64,000 bases of DNA, from contig NZ_CP154879.1 in NCBI RefSeq assembly GCF_039614765.1, positions 3,038,001 to 3,102,000 of the forward strand, read 5' to 3'. This document shows, piece by piece, positions 1 to 9,259 of the stretch (its first letter is position 1; each line of letters begins with the position of its first letter). Under the pieces are notes generated by a model. That model made no database searches and was not told the DNA's origin. It was given only the letters and a program-made list of their open reading frames with translations. A program made the translations under genes and the position numbers. The DNA comes from Castellaniella sp. MT123. Its GTDB lineage: Bacteria; Pseudomonadota; Gammaproteobacteria; Burkholderiales; Burkholderiaceae_B.

Positions 1-115
1 CGGCCGCGTCCCGGGAATCGGGCACCGGCCGTTGGGCGGCCGCAGCCTGCCCGGCTAGCCAGGTGAAGGAGATCTTTTCGGCGTTGTCACGAATCAGCTC
101 TTGAATGGTCAGCAT
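1..115 (-). CDS. hprK: HPr kinase/phosphorylase, N-terminal fragment (cut by window edge)
   Basis: Reading the minus strand from the ATG at 115 gives a frame open to the window edge that begins MLTIQELIRDNAEKISFTWL. I recognise this as the N-terminus of betaproteobacterial HprK, which phosphorylates and dephosphorylates HPr (or NPr) on serine. Only about 38 codons are present; the catalytic domain lies outside. The start overlaps the 3' end of ptsN by 29 bases, which fits the ptsN-hprK order of Bordetella relatives and suggests translational coupling. Confidence 0.8.
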   Translation of the reverse strand, partial: MLTIQELIRDNAEKISFTWLAGQAAAAQRPVPDSRDAA

Positions 116-584
116 GTTCGGTGGACTGGGCGTGGGGGCCGTTCAGGAGGAGTTGATGGATGGCGGTGGAGTCCGTGGACTGCGTCAGTACCTGGCGGAC
201 GTCGGCGTCCGACATCAGGCGCGCGATGCTGGCCAGCAGGTCCAGATGCATCTGTGTGGCGGCTTCGGGGATCAGCAGAAAGAACAGCAGACGGGCTGTG
301 CGGCCATCGTTTGCGTCGAAACGGATGGGGGCGGCCAGCCGGATGAAGGCGGCGTGGGGCTCTCGCAGGTCTTTCAGGCGTCCGTGCGGAATTGCAACTT
401 CGTGGCCGAGCGCGGTCGAACCCAGACGTTCACGCGCCAGGAGGCTGTGGAAGACCGACATGCGGGCCACGCCTTGGTTGTTCTCGAACAGCAGGCCTGC
501 GTGTTCGAAAGCCCGTTTTTTGCTGGTGGCCGCCAGATCCAGGACGATATTGCCCGGAGGCAGGATGCGAGAGCTCAGGTTCAT
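87..584 (-). CDS. ptsN: Nitrogen-regulatory PTS enzyme IIA (EIIA-Ntr)
   Basis: A 165-aa cytoplasmic protein of the PTS EIIA type 2 (fructose/mannitol) domain. It carries the phospho-acceptor motif AIPHGR with His67 as the expected phosphorylated residue, and the family motif RERLGSTALG just before it. In the PTS-Ntr branch EIIA-Ntr receives phosphate from NPr and regulates potassium and nitrogen functions by protein contact rather than sugar transport. The ATG at 584 was chosen because family proteins begin close to the ILPP segment; an upstream ATG at 626 would add 14 residues with no family similarity, and neither has a strong ribosome site. It lies between hpf and hprK. Confidence 0.9.
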   Translation of the reverse strand: MNLSSRILPPGNIVLDLAATSKKRAFEHAGLLFENNQGVARMSVFHSLLARERLGSTALGHEVAIPHGRLKDLREPHAAFIRLAAPIRFDANDGRTARLLFFLLIPEAATQMHLDLLASIARLMSDADVRQVLTQSTDSTAIHQLLLNGPHAQSTEHADHSRADS

Positions 585-693
585 CGCGACATTATAGGAG
601 CGAGACCCGGGAGTAGAAACCATCATGGCCCCGGAACGTGTGTCGCGAGGCCATGTGTCGATTCAAACAGCGGGAAAACGGCTGGTCAGGATG

Positions 694-1020
694 TCATTCC
701 GCCAGAATTTCCTGACGTTTGGGGGGTTCATGAGCGTAGGTCTGAGCCTTGGATTTGTATTTGATCACCTGGCGGTCGACTTTGTCGACCAGCAGATCGA
801 TGGCCGCATACAGGTTGTCATCCGAGGCTTCGCAGTGCAGGTCCTTGCCGCGCAGGCGCATGGTGATTTCTGCGGTGTGTTTCAGGGGCTCTATCGAGAG
901 CAGGACCTGGGTGTCGATGACCTGATCGAAGTGCCGTAGGATGCGCGCAGTCTTGGTGTGGACGTATTCGCGGATGGCTGGGGTGATTTCCAGATGACGA
1001 CCGGTGATTGTCAGGCTCAT
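694..1020 (-). CDS. hpf: Ribosome hibernation promoting factor (short form)
   Basis: A 108-aa protein of the HPF/YfiA (sigma-54 modulation) family, starting MSLTITGRHLEITPAIREYV, with the internal segment LHCEASDDNLYAAIDLLVDKVDRQ typical of the fold cut here only for length. It binds the 30S decoding centre and helps form inactive 100S ribosomes in stationary phase. The ATG at 1020 is preceded by GGAG at a good distance. Length matches the short HPF class (about 95-110 aa), with no C-terminal dimerisation domain of the long form. ptsN follows 109 bases downstream. rpoN, the usual upstream neighbour, is absent. Confidence 0.92.
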   Translation of the reverse strand: MSLTITGRHLEITPAIREYVHTKTARILRHFDQVIDTQVLLSIEPLKHTAEITMRLRGKDLHCEASDDNLYAAIDLLVDKVDRQVIKYKSKAQTYAHEPPKRQEILAE

Positions 1021-1117
1021 AGTGCAGACTCCTTGCGGAAAAAACAGAGGTGGTTCCATCGGGAACCGGGGGATGTGGGGATGAGACCTCCTTTTCTGAC
1101 AGTTTGATGACAAGTCC

Positions 1118-1145
1118 AGTGTACCCATTGCCACGAGGACAGCAA
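1118..1145 (-). promoter_or_regulatory. Possible sigma-70 promoter of hpf
   Basis: On the minus strand TTGCTG (1145-1140) and TACACT (1123-1118) are separated by 16 bases, giving a reasonable -35/-10 pair about 100 bases upstream of the hpf ATG. Because rpoN and its promoter are missing here, hpf-ptsN needs its own promoter after the terminator at 1211. This is inference from sequence alone. Confidence 0.35.
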
Positions 1146-1210
1146 GGGGGGGGAAACGGGGTAAGATAGCGGGATTCGCTGCGGTGCCTTTTGATGGGTG
1201 CCAGCACATG

Positions 1211-1239
1211 AAAATGGCCCCGTTGTCCGGGGCCATTTT
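1211..1239 (-). terminator. Intrinsic terminator after lptB
   Basis: A perfect inverted repeat with arms AAAATGGCCCC and GGGGCCATTTT around a 7-base loop. The GC-rich stem ends in four T residues on either strand, so it can act in both directions. It lies 44 bases after the lptB stop and separates the lpt/kds operon from hpf. Confidence 0.8.
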
Positions 1240-1283
1240 GTCTGAAGGCTGTCTGGCTGGCGTTCGATGCGGCGCGTGGGCTG

Positions 1284-2072
1284 TTACATCCGAAAATTCT
1301 TTCCCAGATAGACCTGGCGCACGGCCTCGTTGTCCACGATATCGCTGGGGTGGCCGCTGGTCAGCACCCGGCCTTCACTGATGATGTAGGCGCGATCGCA
1401 AATCCCCAGCGTTTCGCGCACGTTGTGATCGGTGATCAGCACGCCGATATTGCGGCCCTTCAGAAATTGCACGATACGCTGGATCTCGATGACCGCGATC
1501 GGGTCGACCCCCGCGAAGGGTTCATCCAGCAGAATGAAGCGTGGATGCGTGGCCAGGGCGCGGGCAATTTCCACGCGGCGGCGCTCGCCGCCCGACAAGG
1601 AAATCGCCATATTGCGGCGGATGTGCTCGATCTGCAGTTCGTCGATCAGGGATTCCAGGCGCTCTTCGATGGCATGGGCCGACAGAGCGTGGCCCTGCGA
1701 GTCGCGCTGCAGTTCCAGGACCGCGCGGATGTTCTGTTCGACCGTCAGGCGGCGAAATACCGAGGCGTCCTGCGGCAGGTAGGATAGCCCCAGGCGGGCG
1801 CGGCGGTGCATGGGCACCCCCGTGACGTCGTGGTGGTCGATGAGGATGCGGCCGGTATCGGCCGGGATCAGCCCCACGATCATATAGAAGCTGGTGGTCT
1901 TGCCCGCGCCGTTGGGGCCCAGCAGGCCGACGACTTCGCCGCTGTCGACCGACAGGGAGACGTCCTGGACCACGGCTCGGCGGCCAAAGCTTTTGCCCAG
2001 GCCGATGGCCTGCAGGCTGCCGCGGGCGCGGGGCGGCTCGGATTCGGAAATGGATGCTGCGGTGGTGGACAT
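1284..2072 (-). CDS. lptB: LPS export ABC transporter ATP-binding protein LptB
   Basis: A 262-aa ABC ATPase that powers extraction of lipopolysaccharide from the inner membrane as part of LptB2FG. Walker A GPNGAGKT is at 52-59, the signature LSGGE at 159-163 and Walker B ILLDEP around 180-185, with the switch histidine in LITDHNVRE. The ATG at 2072 lies 20 bases after the lptA stop and gives the usual family length with a short N-terminal extension; a longer upstream frame would run into lptA. The order lptC-lptA-lptB is the standard operon. Confidence 0.95.
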   Translation of the reverse strand: MSTTAASISESEPPRARGSLQAIGLGKSFGRRAVVQDVSLSVDSGEVVGLLGPNGAGKTTSFYMIVGLIPADTGRILIDHHDVTGVPMHRRARLGLSYLPQDASVFRRLTVEQNIRAVLELQRDSQGHALSAHAIEERLESLIDELQIEHIRRNMAISLSGGERRRVEIARALATHPRFILLDEPFAGVDPIAVIEIQRIVQFLKGRNIGVLITDHNVRETLGICDRAYIISEGRVLTSGHPSDIVDNEAVRQVYLGKNFRM

Positions 2073-2091
2073 GGGCAGGCGATGAACGGGA

Positions 2092-2685
2092 TTACGAACG
2101 ACCTGCCCGGCACTTGGCGATGGCCTGATCGATGCGGGACTGAGGCTGGGCGAGGGAACGTACACGGCCGCCGGCGGCTGCGGAGTTCTGTCCGCCGAAA
2201 GCTTCGTAGGTGCCAGTCTTCTCGTGATAGATGATGCGCGCCCCCCGCACGTTGTCGAAGGACTGGCCGCAGATCTGGCGGGTGACCGTGGCCTGCCCCG
2301 TCAGTGTGATGTCGCCGGACTGGCCAACGTAGTCAGCCTGCTGGCCGGTGGCAATCAGGGTTTCGAACTTTTCCGGGTTTTCCTGGCGGATCGTGACCAC
2401 ATGCCCCTTGTCTGCCGTGGCCGTGCCGAATTGGTTGCCCTGGGCGTCCTCGTGCGAGACGAGCTTGTCGGCCCGCAGCGTCATGGCGCCCCGGGTCAGG
2501 AGCACGTTGCCGGTGAAGGTACTGGTCTTGGTGAGGTCGTCATAATGCAACGTGTCGGACAAAATGACCGTGTCCGGCTCGGGTTTCGTCTGGGTGGACT
2601 TGCCTTTGGCCGGGGCCGCCTGGGCCGACAGCGCGAGGCAGCAGGCCGCCAATGCGGCAAACAGGGCGAGAGGCGAAATTTTCAT
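2092..2685 (-). CDS. lptA: LPS transport periplasmic protein LptA
   Basis: A 197-aa periplasmic protein with a cleavable signal peptide (about residues 1-23, ending AQA) followed by the OstA/LptA jelly-roll domain. Family features include [19 protein letters not shown] and the later repeat strands. It polymerises into the bridge that carries LPS from LptC to LptD at the outer membrane. The start overlaps the lptC stop by 4 bases (ATGA), showing coupled translation. Confidence 0.93.
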   Translation of the reverse strand: MKISPLALFAALAACCLALSAQAAPAKGKSTQTKPEPDTVILSDTLHYDDLTKTSTFTGNVLLTRGAMTLRADKLVSHEDAQGNQFGTATADKGHVVTIRQENPEKFETLIATGQQADYVGQSGDITLTGQATVTRQICGQSFDNVRGARIIYHEKTGTYEAFGGQNSAAAGGRVRSLAQPQSRIDQAIAKCRAGRS

Positions 2686-3299
2686 GGTTTGGTGGCCTTT
2701 TTGGGTCCGGCGTTGCTGTTCGCCTGATCTTCGCCGGAGATTTTCACGTCGCTGGCGGCCTTGACCGTCAGCTGTCGGGTGCGGTTATCGTAGCGCATGC
2801 CCTGGCCGCGCATGGTCGAATTGCCGTTGACGACCAGCGCCGGCAGGTCGGTATGCACCAGGTCTTTGTTGGGTTCGATGATCAGCTGTTCGCTGCGCAC
2901 ATCCAGCTGCTTGTGCTCGGCGTCGGGCAGGCGCTGCAGGTGGGCGTTGCCATCGAGCACAATGCGGTCGCCATGCTGATCCAGTGTGCCGCGCAGGGCC
3001 GTGCCGACCGTGATGGGCGAATTCGGCTTATGGCCCACGGCTCGGGGGGCGGTGATCTCGTAGTTGTCCGTATCGGGGAAATGTTCCATCGTGGTGCCTT
3101 CCAGGCGGTCGATGGCATGTCCCCGTGGATCGGTGCGCACCATGACGAACTGCTTGGCCCAGGAGTCGCGCTCGTGCGTCATGCGCCGGGGTGGGTCGAT
3201 CTGGATCGAACGCAAGGCATAGTCCGACGCCCACCAGGTGCCCAGCACCAGCAGGCCCAGCAGCAGCACCGCGACCAGTCCGGGCAGTCGGTCTTTCAT
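2682..3299 (-). CDS. lptC: LPS export system protein LptC
   Basis: A 205-aa bitopic inner-membrane protein with one N-terminal transmembrane helix (about residues 9-26, GLVAVLLLGLLVLGTWW) and a periplasmic LptC/OstA-like domain. It receives LPS from LptB2FG and passes it to LptA. The ATG at 3299 overlaps the kdsC stop by 4 bases and places the helix at the N-terminus; a longer in-frame extension would lie inside kdsC. Confidence 0.92.
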   Translation of the reverse strand: MKDRLPGLVAVLLLGLLVLGTWWASDYALRSIQIDPPRRMTHERDSWAKQFVMVRTDPRGHAIDRLEGTTMEHFPDTDNYEITAPRAVGHKPNSPITVGTALRGTLDQHGDRIVLDGNAHLQRLPDAEHKQLDVRSEQLIIEPNKDLVHTDLPALVVNGNSTMRGQGMRYDNRTRQLTVKAASDVKISGEDQANSNAGPKKATKP

Positions 3300-3898
3300 T
3301 GGATCGCACCGCCCAGAGTGGACAGGGATGCGGTAAAGCAGGCCCCCAGGCGGCCCTGCGCCGCCAGAAGCAGGTCGCAGCATTCGCGCACGGCGCCGCT
3401 GCCCCCAGGCAGATTTGACACCCAGTGGGCGATCTGGCCGACATAGAAGGGGGCGTTGGGTACGCTGGCGGCGAAACCGACGCGCTGCAGGACGGGCAGG
3501 TCGATGATGTCGTCACCCATGTAGCCGACGTGCTGCAAGCCCAGGCCGGCCTCGCGGGCCAGGTCCTCTACGGTGGTGATCTTGTCGTGGACCCCCTGCA
3601 GGGCGGGTGAGATCCCCAGTTCGGCCGCGCGCCGCGCGGTGATGGCGCTCTTGCGGCCACTGACCCAGGCTACCCGGATGCCCTGTTCGCGCAGCAGGCG
3701 CAGCCCATGGCCGTCCAGGGCGTTGAAGGGCTTGACGGCTTCGCCGTGTTCGCCGTACCACAGGCTGCCGTCGGTCAGGATGCCGTCCACGTCGAACACC
3801 ATCATGCGCACGGCACGGGCGCGCTCGCGCACTTCCGGGGCGATGCGCGCCAGAACCTGGGCTTCGGCAGGGTGGGAAAAACGGGGCAGCTCGTTCAT
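3296..3898 (-). CDS. kdsC: 3-deoxy-D-manno-octulosonate 8-phosphate phosphatase
   Basis: A 200-aa HAD-superfamily phosphatase that converts Kdo-8-phosphate to Kdo in the cytoplasm, a step in LPS inner-core synthesis. The nucleophile motif FDVDGILTDG gives Asp36 and Asp38, and the later YMGDDIIDLPVL matches the HAD motif IV of KdsC. The start overlaps the kdsD stop by one base, and lptC overlaps its end. Confidence 0.95.
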   Translation of the reverse strand: MNELPRFSHPAEAQVLARIAPEVRERARAVRMMVFDVDGILTDGSLWYGEHGEAVKPFNALDGHGLRLLREQGIRVAWVSGRKSAITARRAAELGISPALQGVHDKITTVEDLAREAGLGLQHVGYMGDDIIDLPVLQRVGFAASVPNAPFYVGQIAHWVSNLPGGSGAVRECCDLLLAAQGRLGACFTASLSTLGGAIQ

Positions 3899-4884
3899 CA
3901 GATGACCTTTGCGGCAAGAAGATCGTGCATGTGCAAAGCCCCCAATAATAGCCCGTCGGCGTCCAGCACCAGCATCTGGCTCAGTTTGTTGGCGTCCATG
4001 ACGCTGGCCGCCTCGATGGCCGGGGCGTCCGCCGCGATCGTTTTCGGGTGCCGGCTCATGCCGGCCGATACCGGCAGCGCGCGGATGTCGCCGTGCTGGG
4101 CGATCATGCGGCGCAGGTCGCCGTCGGTGAAGATGCCGACGGGCCGGTCGTCTTCCAGCACGATGGTCATGCCCATGCCTTTCGAGGACATTTCCGTCAG
4201 CGCATCGGGTATCAGCGTATCGGGGCGCACGCGCGGCAGGGCAGTGCCGCTGCGCATGATGTCGGCCACCGATGTCAGCAGGCGGCGCCCCAGGGCGCCA
4301 CCGGGGTGCGAGCGTGCGAAATCCTCGCGGTCGAAGCCGCGGGCCTCCAGGCAGGCGACCGCCATGGCATCGCCCAGAACCAGCGCGGCCGTGGTGCTGG
4401 CGGTCGGTGCCAGGTTCAGCGGGCAGGCCTCGTGATCCACCGCGGCGTCCAGGCTGAGATCCGCGTTGCGGGCCAGTTCCGAATCCGCATGGCCCGTCAC
4501 GGCGATGATGCGCGTGCCCATGCGCTTGGCCACGGAAATGATGGTGATCAGTTCCTGGGCCGAGCCGGAATACGAGATCGCCAGCAGGATGTCCTGGCCG
4601 GTCAGCATCCCGAGGTCGCCATGGATGGCCTCGGCGGCATGCATGAAGAACGCCGGCGTGCCTGTCGAGGCCAGCGTGGCCGCGATTTTGCGCGCGATGT
4701 GGCCGGATTTGCCGATGCCCGTGACGACCACCCGCCCCGGGCAGTCCAGGATCATGGATACGGCCTGCCCGAAACGGTCGTCGATGCGGCCTTGCAGGGC
4801 TTGCAGTGCCTGGATCTCGATGTCGAACGTGCGATGCGCGCTGGCGCGGACCGCAGCTGGGCTGGGCTGGGGATGGGGATGCAT
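3898..4884 (-). CDS. kdsD: D-arabinose 5-phosphate isomerase
   Basis: A 328-aa protein with a SIS sugar-isomerase domain (about residues 40-175, including [20 protein letters not shown]) followed by two CBS domains (about 205-325). It isomerises ribulose 5-phosphate to arabinose 5-phosphate, the first committed step of Kdo synthesis. It is the first gene of the minus-strand kdsD-kdsC-lptC-lptA-lptB operon and diverges from apt; the 122-base gap must hold both promoters. Confidence 0.94.
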   Translation of the reverse strand: MHPHPQPSPAAVRASAHRTFDIEIQALQALQGRIDDRFGQAVSMILDCPGRVVVTGIGKSGHIARKIAATLASTGTPAFFMHAAEAIHGDLGMLTGQDILLAISYSGSAQELITIISVAKRMGTRIIAVTGHADSELARNADLSLDAAVDHEACPLNLAPTASTTAALVLGDAMAVACLEARGFDREDFARSHPGGALGRRLLTSVADIMRSGTALPRVRPDTLIPDALTEMSSKGMGMTIVLEDDRPVGIFTDGDLRRMIAQHGDIRALPVSAGMSRHPKTIAADAPAIEAASVMDANKLSQMLVLDADGLLLGALHMHDLLAAKVI

Positions 4885-5006
4885 CGTTGGATTTTACTGT
4901 GAGTTCGTGTCTTGGCGTGTCGCCGAGCCCGGGACGATTTGGCTACCGTGGTGGTGTCCGGCTTGTTAAACTGTGGCCGCCTCGCTTTCTTCGACAGGAT
5001 GATGCC

Positions 5007-5561
5007 ATGCAAACCGATCCGGCCCAATACATCCGTGACATGATCCGCACCGTGTCCGATTGGCCGAAACCCGGCATCCAGTTCCGGGATATCACCCCCA
5101 TCCTGCAGGATCCGCGCTCGTTTCGGGTGCTGATCGACCTGTTCGTCTACCGTTACATGCGTCAACGCCTGGACCTCGTCGCCGGGATCGATGCGCGGGG
5201 ATTCATCGTCGGGTCCGTCCTGGCCTACGAATTGAATCTGGGCTTCGTGCCGGTGCGCAAACAGGGCAAGCTGCCCTATCGGACAGTGGTAGAGGAATAC
5301 GCACTGGAATACGGCAATGCCTCCGTCGAGATGCACACCGATTCGGTGCGCCCCGGTCAGCGCGTCCTGCTGATCGACGACCTGATCGCCACCGGCGGCA
5401 CGATGATGGCGGCATCGCGCCTGCTGCAGCGCCTGGGCGCCAATGTGGCCGAAGCCGCCGCGATCATCGACCTGCCCGACCTGGGCGGCTCGAAGGCAGT
5501 CCGCGATTCGGGGTTGCCCGTCTACACGGTCTGCGAGTTCGAAACCGGCGCCGAGGAATAG
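5007..5561 (+). CDS. apt: Adenine phosphoribosyltransferase
   Basis: A 184-aa type I phosphoribosyltransferase that salvages adenine to AMP using PRPP. The PRPP-binding loop [15 protein letters not shown] is at 120-134 and the N-terminal [15 protein letters not shown] segment is characteristic of Apt. The ATG at 5007 has AGGA about 8 bases upstream; the in-frame extension upstream has no similarity and overlaps the kdsD coding strand. The gene is convergent with cydC, with 18 bases between stops. Confidence 0.95.
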   Translation: MQTDPAQYIRDMIRTVSDWPKPGIQFRDITPILQDPRSFRVLIDLFVYRYMRQRLDLVAGIDARGFIVGSVLAYELNLGFVPVRKQGKLPYRTVVEEYALEYGNASVEMHTDSVRPGQRVLLIDDLIATGGTMMAASRLLQRLGANVAEAAAIIDLPDLGGSKAVRDSGLPVYTVCEFETGAEE

Positions 5562-5579
5562 CTGCCGGATCGTTGCGTG

Positions 5580-7367
5580 TCAGGCCGGGGTTTGCGGCCT
5601 GGATGGCTCACGAGCCTCAGGGCTGCGTTGTCGCCTGTGCTGATCTGGGGCCTCCAGGGAAATGGACTGATCGACGGTGCCGGGCGGCAGGCACGCATGC
5701 GTGGCCAGCACGACGGTACGGCCCCGGGTGGCCCGGGGCAGGTCGGCCAGGAATTCCGCCTCCGTGTCGGCGTCCAGACCAGCGGTCGGCTCGTCCAGCA
5801 ACAGAACGTCCGCAGGCGACAACAGCACTCGTGCCAGGGTCAGCCTGCGTGCCTGTCCGACCGAAAGGCCGGCCCCCGTTTCCCCGATCCAGGTATCCAG
5901 GCCGTGCGGCAGGCTGCGGACGAAGCCGCCCAGGCGCGCGGCGTCAAGGGCATGCCACAAGGACCCGTCGTCGGCCTGCGGATCGCCGATCAGCAGGTTG
6001 GTCCGGATCGTACCGAGGAACAGCGGCGCATCCTGGGCCAGCAGGGCGATGCGGCGATGCAGGTCGCGCTGGGCGCAGTCGCGCACATCGACTCCGCCGA
6101 AGCGGATGCAGCCGGATTGGGGGTCGTCCAGACGCAGCAGCAGGTGAAGCAGGGTGGATTTTCCCGAGCCGCTGGCTCCGGTCAGGGCGGTGCGGCTTCC
6201 GGGATGGAAGTCGAGATCGATACCGTCCAGGACCACCCTGTCCGGAGCTTCCGGATAGGCATAGCGCACGCCCCGAACCTGCAGGGCGCCCGCCGATGGC
6301 AGCTTGGTGGGCGCCGGCGGATCCTGCAGGTCGGGTTCCGCCCCTGTGATGGCCTCGATGCGCGTCAACGCCGCAAGCGTAGCGCCCATGCGCGCCGCGC
6401 CCCGGACGACGGGGCCCGCGGTTTCGAACAGGCCCAGGGTGGCCAACAGCAGCCCAGCCAGCACGGGGGGCTGCATCAGGCCGTGCGCGACGGCATCCAG
6501 GCCGGCCCACAGGATGGCCAGCAGGGCTGCACCGGTGGCAGCCTGGATCAGGCCCTGGCCGCTAGCGCTCAGGCTGGCCTGGACGCCGCGGGCACGGGAT
6601 GCCTGGCGGCAGGTTTCGTCGAAATGCTGGCGGACTGACGCCGAGAGCGCCAGCGCGAGGATGTCCGCATGACCTTCGGCTGCTTCCTGTATCGCTGCCC
6701 GCAATTGCGCCGCGCTGTCCTGTACTGCCCGGCCCGGCGCTTTGGTCCGGTATAGCAGGATGGCCGGGACCAGCAGGCAGGCGGCCAGGAAGGCTGTGGC
6801 GACGATCCAGGCGGCGGCCGGCAACTGCCAGACCAGACATGCCGTCAGTGCCAGACCCGCCATCAGGGCGCTCAGCAGCGGGGCCATCAGGGACAGGAAC
6901 AATGTATCCAGCGCGTCGACGTCGGAGGTCAGGCGTGCCACCAGGTCGCCTGCGCGATAGCGTGCGAGCTGGCGCGGCGACAGGCGGGCCAGGGCGAGAA
7001 AGATCGTGCCACGCAGTTCCGCGAGCAGGCGCAATGTCGCCGTATGGCCGGCCAGGCGTTCCGCATAGCGGGCGCCGATGCGGATGAATGAGAACCCGCG
7101 CACCAGCGCCGAGGGCGCGAACAGGTTGAAGGTCTGGGCCGCGCTCGCCGAAGCGGCCCCGGCCAGGGCCGCGCCGGTCAGGAACCAGCCAGCGACGCCC
7201 AGCAGGCCCGCGCCGGCCGCCGCAGTCAGCAGGGCCAGGGCGATGGTGGCGGCCAGGCTTGGCCAATGACGTCGGTAGACCTGGATCAGAAGGCGTCCGC
7301 GGCCCATTGGGTGGTCGCTTCGCTGCGCGTCCGTAGACAGCGGCCCGGGTCGGTCCGATGGATTCAT
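5580..7367 (-). CDS. cydC: Thiol reductant ABC exporter subunit CydC
   Basis: A 595-aa fused ABC exporter half: six transmembrane helices in the first about 310 residues and an ATPase domain with Walker A GASGSGKST, signature LSVGQA and Walker B VLLLDEPTAGLD. With CydD it exports glutathione/cysteine and haem-linked reductant to the periplasm, which is needed to assemble cytochrome bd. The signature reads LSVGQ instead of LSGGQ, a common CydC variation. It overlaps cydD by 4 bases and is the last gene of the cyd operon. Confidence 0.92.
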   Translation of the reverse strand: MNPSDRPGPLSTDAQRSDHPMGRGRLLIQVYRRHWPSLAATIALALLTAAAGAGLLGVAGWFLTGAALAGAASASAAQTFNLFAPSALVRGFSFIRIGARYAERLAGHTATLRLLAELRGTIFLALARLSPRQLARYRAGDLVARLTSDVDALDTLFLSLMAPLLSALMAGLALTACLVWQLPAAAWIVATAFLAACLLVPAILLYRTKAPGRAVQDSAAQLRAAIQEAAEGHADILALALSASVRQHFDETCRQASRARGVQASLSASGQGLIQAATGAALLAILWAGLDAVAHGLMQPPVLAGLLLATLGLFETAGPVVRGAARMGATLAALTRIEAITGAEPDLQDPPAPTKLPSAGALQVRGVRYAYPEAPDRVVLDGIDLDFHPGSRTALTGASGSGKSTLLHLLLRLDDPQSGCIRFGGVDVRDCAQRDLHRRIALLAQDAPLFLGTIRTNLLIGDPQADDGSLWHALDAARLGGFVRSLPHGLDTWIGETGAGLSVGQARRLTLARVLLSPADVLLLDEPTAGLDADTEAEFLADLPRATRGRTVVLATHACLPPGTVDQSISLEAPDQHRRQRSPEAREPSRPQTPA

Positions 7368-9124
7368 GCCGCCGCCTCGATGAGGCCGTTCGTCAGCAGG
7401 ATGCGGCGGGTCAGTCGTTGAGCGACCGTAGGCGAGTGCGTGACTAGCAGCAGCGTGCGCCCGCGTGCGAAGGACAGAAGACCGTCCAGAACGGCTTTTT
7501 GCGTGTCGTCGTCCAGATGCGCAGTGGGCTCGTCGAGCAGGATGAGGCCGGGGTCGCGAAGGTATAGCCGGGCCAGTGCAACGCGCTGCGCCTGTCCGCC
7601 GGACAGGCCGTGTCCGCGGGGGTCGATCCTGCTATCCAGGCCTTGCGGCAAATCGCTGACGAATGGCGTCACGCAGGCCCTTCGCGCTGCGTCGGCGATC
7701 TCTGCGGGGCTTGCATCGGGACGCCCGAGCCGGATGTTGTCGGCGATCGACCCCTGGAGCAGGAAGGGGCGCTGGCCGATCAGAACGACTTGATCGCGCA
7801 GATCCTCCTCTGGCCATTCGGCCAGGAGGCGCCCGCCGAGCCTTAGGGGGCCTTCGGCGGCCTGGAGCCGCGCCAGGACTTCGAGCAAGGTTGTCTTGCC
7901 GGCGCCGCTGGCGCCCAGCAGGGCGACGTGCTCGCCCGCCTGGATCGACAACGACAGACCATCCAGGATAGGCCGGGGCCGTTGCGGCAGGCTCAGCCGC
8001 AACGGCCCGGCGAGTACGGAGATGCCGGCGTCGCGCGCGAACTGGTGCCGCGCTTCGGGGGGACCGGCTGGCCGCTCCGGCGGGGGCGTGTCGATGGCCG
8101 GGAGGCAATCGAAGGATGCTTCGATCTGGGCCACGGCGGCCCGCGCGGCCGCCCGGTCGTGATAGTGGGCGGCGAACTGCCGCAGGGGTGTATAGACCTC
8201 CGGTGCCATCAGCAGGCAGAAGAAACCCGCCTGGAGGGACAGGGCCTGTCCGCGCAGATTCAGGTAGCCCAGGTAGCTCAGGCCGATGTAGACGGCGACG
8301 CCCGCCACGCCGAGCGCGGCGAAGAATTCCAGCACGGCGGAGGACAGGAATGCGATACGCAGGACGGCCAGGGTGCGGTCGCGCAGCGTATCGCTGGCCT
8401 GGGCGACCGCTTCAGCTTCGGCCTGTGCGCGGCCATGCAATTTCAGGGTGGACAGGCCGCGCAACCGGTCGGCAAAGAATCCCGACAGCCGGGCGAAAGT
8501 CCGCAGGTGGCGCCGGCTGGCCGCTTCCGCGCCCCAGCCGACCAGGGCCATGAAGAGCGGAATCAGCGGGGCGGTTGTCAGCAGCAGGAGACCGGCGATG
8601 AGGTCGACGGGCAAAATGATGAGCGAAAACGCGATCGGTAGCACGACGGCGGCCGCCATGGAAGGCAGGTAGCGGGAAAAATAGCCGTCCAGGGCTTCGG
8701 TCTGCTCGACGACCGCGCCCGCCAGTTCGCCGGATGCCCGGCGTCGTGTCCATGAGGGGCCGGCAGCCAGCAAGGTGCGCATCAGTGTCCGGCGGACGGC
8801 ATGCTTGATGCGTTCGGCCGCACGAGCGCCCGCGCGCTCCGCCATCCAGGCCAGTGCCGCACGGGCCAGGATCAGCGCGGCGATCATGGCAAGCGGCTGC
8901 AGCAGGGCGTCGCGGCTGGCCTTCTGGACGAAGCCGGCTTCCAGGACGTGCGCCAACAGCCAGGACTGGAGCACCAGCAGGCCGCCGGCCAGCAGGGGGG
9001 CTGTCGAGGCGAGGGCCAGTGGGGCCCGGGCCAGGCGCGCCAGATCCCGCAGCCATCGGGCCTGGTCTGGCGTTGCGGGCTGGAGGATGGCTGGGTCGTA
9101 TTCCAGGCTGGAGCGATCGTTCAC
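7364..9124 (-). CDS. cydD: Thiol reductant ABC exporter subunit CydD
   Basis: A 586-aa ABC exporter half with six membrane helices, Walker A GASGAGKTT, signature LSGGQAQR and Walker B LILLDEPTAHLD. It is the partner of CydC. I chose the GTG at 9124 because it overlaps the cydX stop in a GTGA arrangement and the protein then starts VNDRSSLEYDPAILQ; the longer ATG start at 9247 would run through all of cydX in another frame and has no family similarity. Confidence 0.9.
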   Translation of the reverse strand: MNDRSSLEYDPAILQPATPDQARWLRDLARLARAPLALASTAPLLAGGLLVLQSWLLAHVLEAGFVQKASRDALLQPLAMIAALILARAALAWMAERAGARAAERIKHAVRRTLMRTLLAAGPSWTRRRASGELAGAVVEQTEALDGYFSRYLPSMAAAVVLPIAFSLIILPVDLIAGLLLLTTAPLIPLFMALVGWGAEAASRRHLRTFARLSGFFADRLRGLSTLKLHGRAQAEAEAVAQASDTLRDRTLAVLRIAFLSSAVLEFFAALGVAGVAVYIGLSYLGYLNLRGQALSLQAGFFCLLMAPEVYTPLRQFAAHYHDRAAARAAVAQIEASFDCLPAIDTPPPERPAGPPEARHQFARDAGISVLAGPLRLSLPQRPRPILDGLSLSIQAGEHVALLGASGAGKTTLLEVLARLQAAEGPLRLGGRLLAEWPEEDLRDQVVLIGQRPFLLQGSIADNIRLGRPDASPAEIADAARRACVTPFVSDLPQGLDSRIDPRGHGLSGGQAQRVALARLYLRDPGLILLDEPTAHLDDDTQKAVLDGLLSFARGRTLLLVTHSPTVAQRLTRRILLTNGLIEAAA

Positions 9125-9249
9125 TCGACGTCCGCGGGGTCCACTGACGGCGCGTGCGCATGACCCTCGCGCAGTTCGAACCACATGGCGTTCAGGATGC
9201 CGAACGCGCAGGCCAGGCCCAGGCCGAGAATCCATGAAAAATACCACAT
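9121..9249 (-). CDS. cydX: Cytochrome bd oxidase small subunit CydX
   Basis: A 42-aa protein starting MWYFSWILGLGLACAFGILN and continuing with the family sequence AMWFELRE, one transmembrane helix and an acidic C-terminus. CydX (also CbdX/YbgT) stabilises the haem of the bd oxidase. It starts 11 bases after the cydB stop and its own stop overlaps the cydD GTG, so the genes are translationally chained. The small size puts it below usual length cut-offs, and it could easily be missed. Confidence 0.93.
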   Translation of the reverse strand: MWYFSWILGLGLACAFGILNAMWFELREGHAHAPSVDPADVE

Positions 9250-9259
9250 GTCCGGCTCC

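Noticed and set aside
9125-9247. Longer N-terminus for cydD starting at 9247
   Set aside because: It would lie entirely over cydX in another frame; the GTGA overlap with cydX gives the family-like start.
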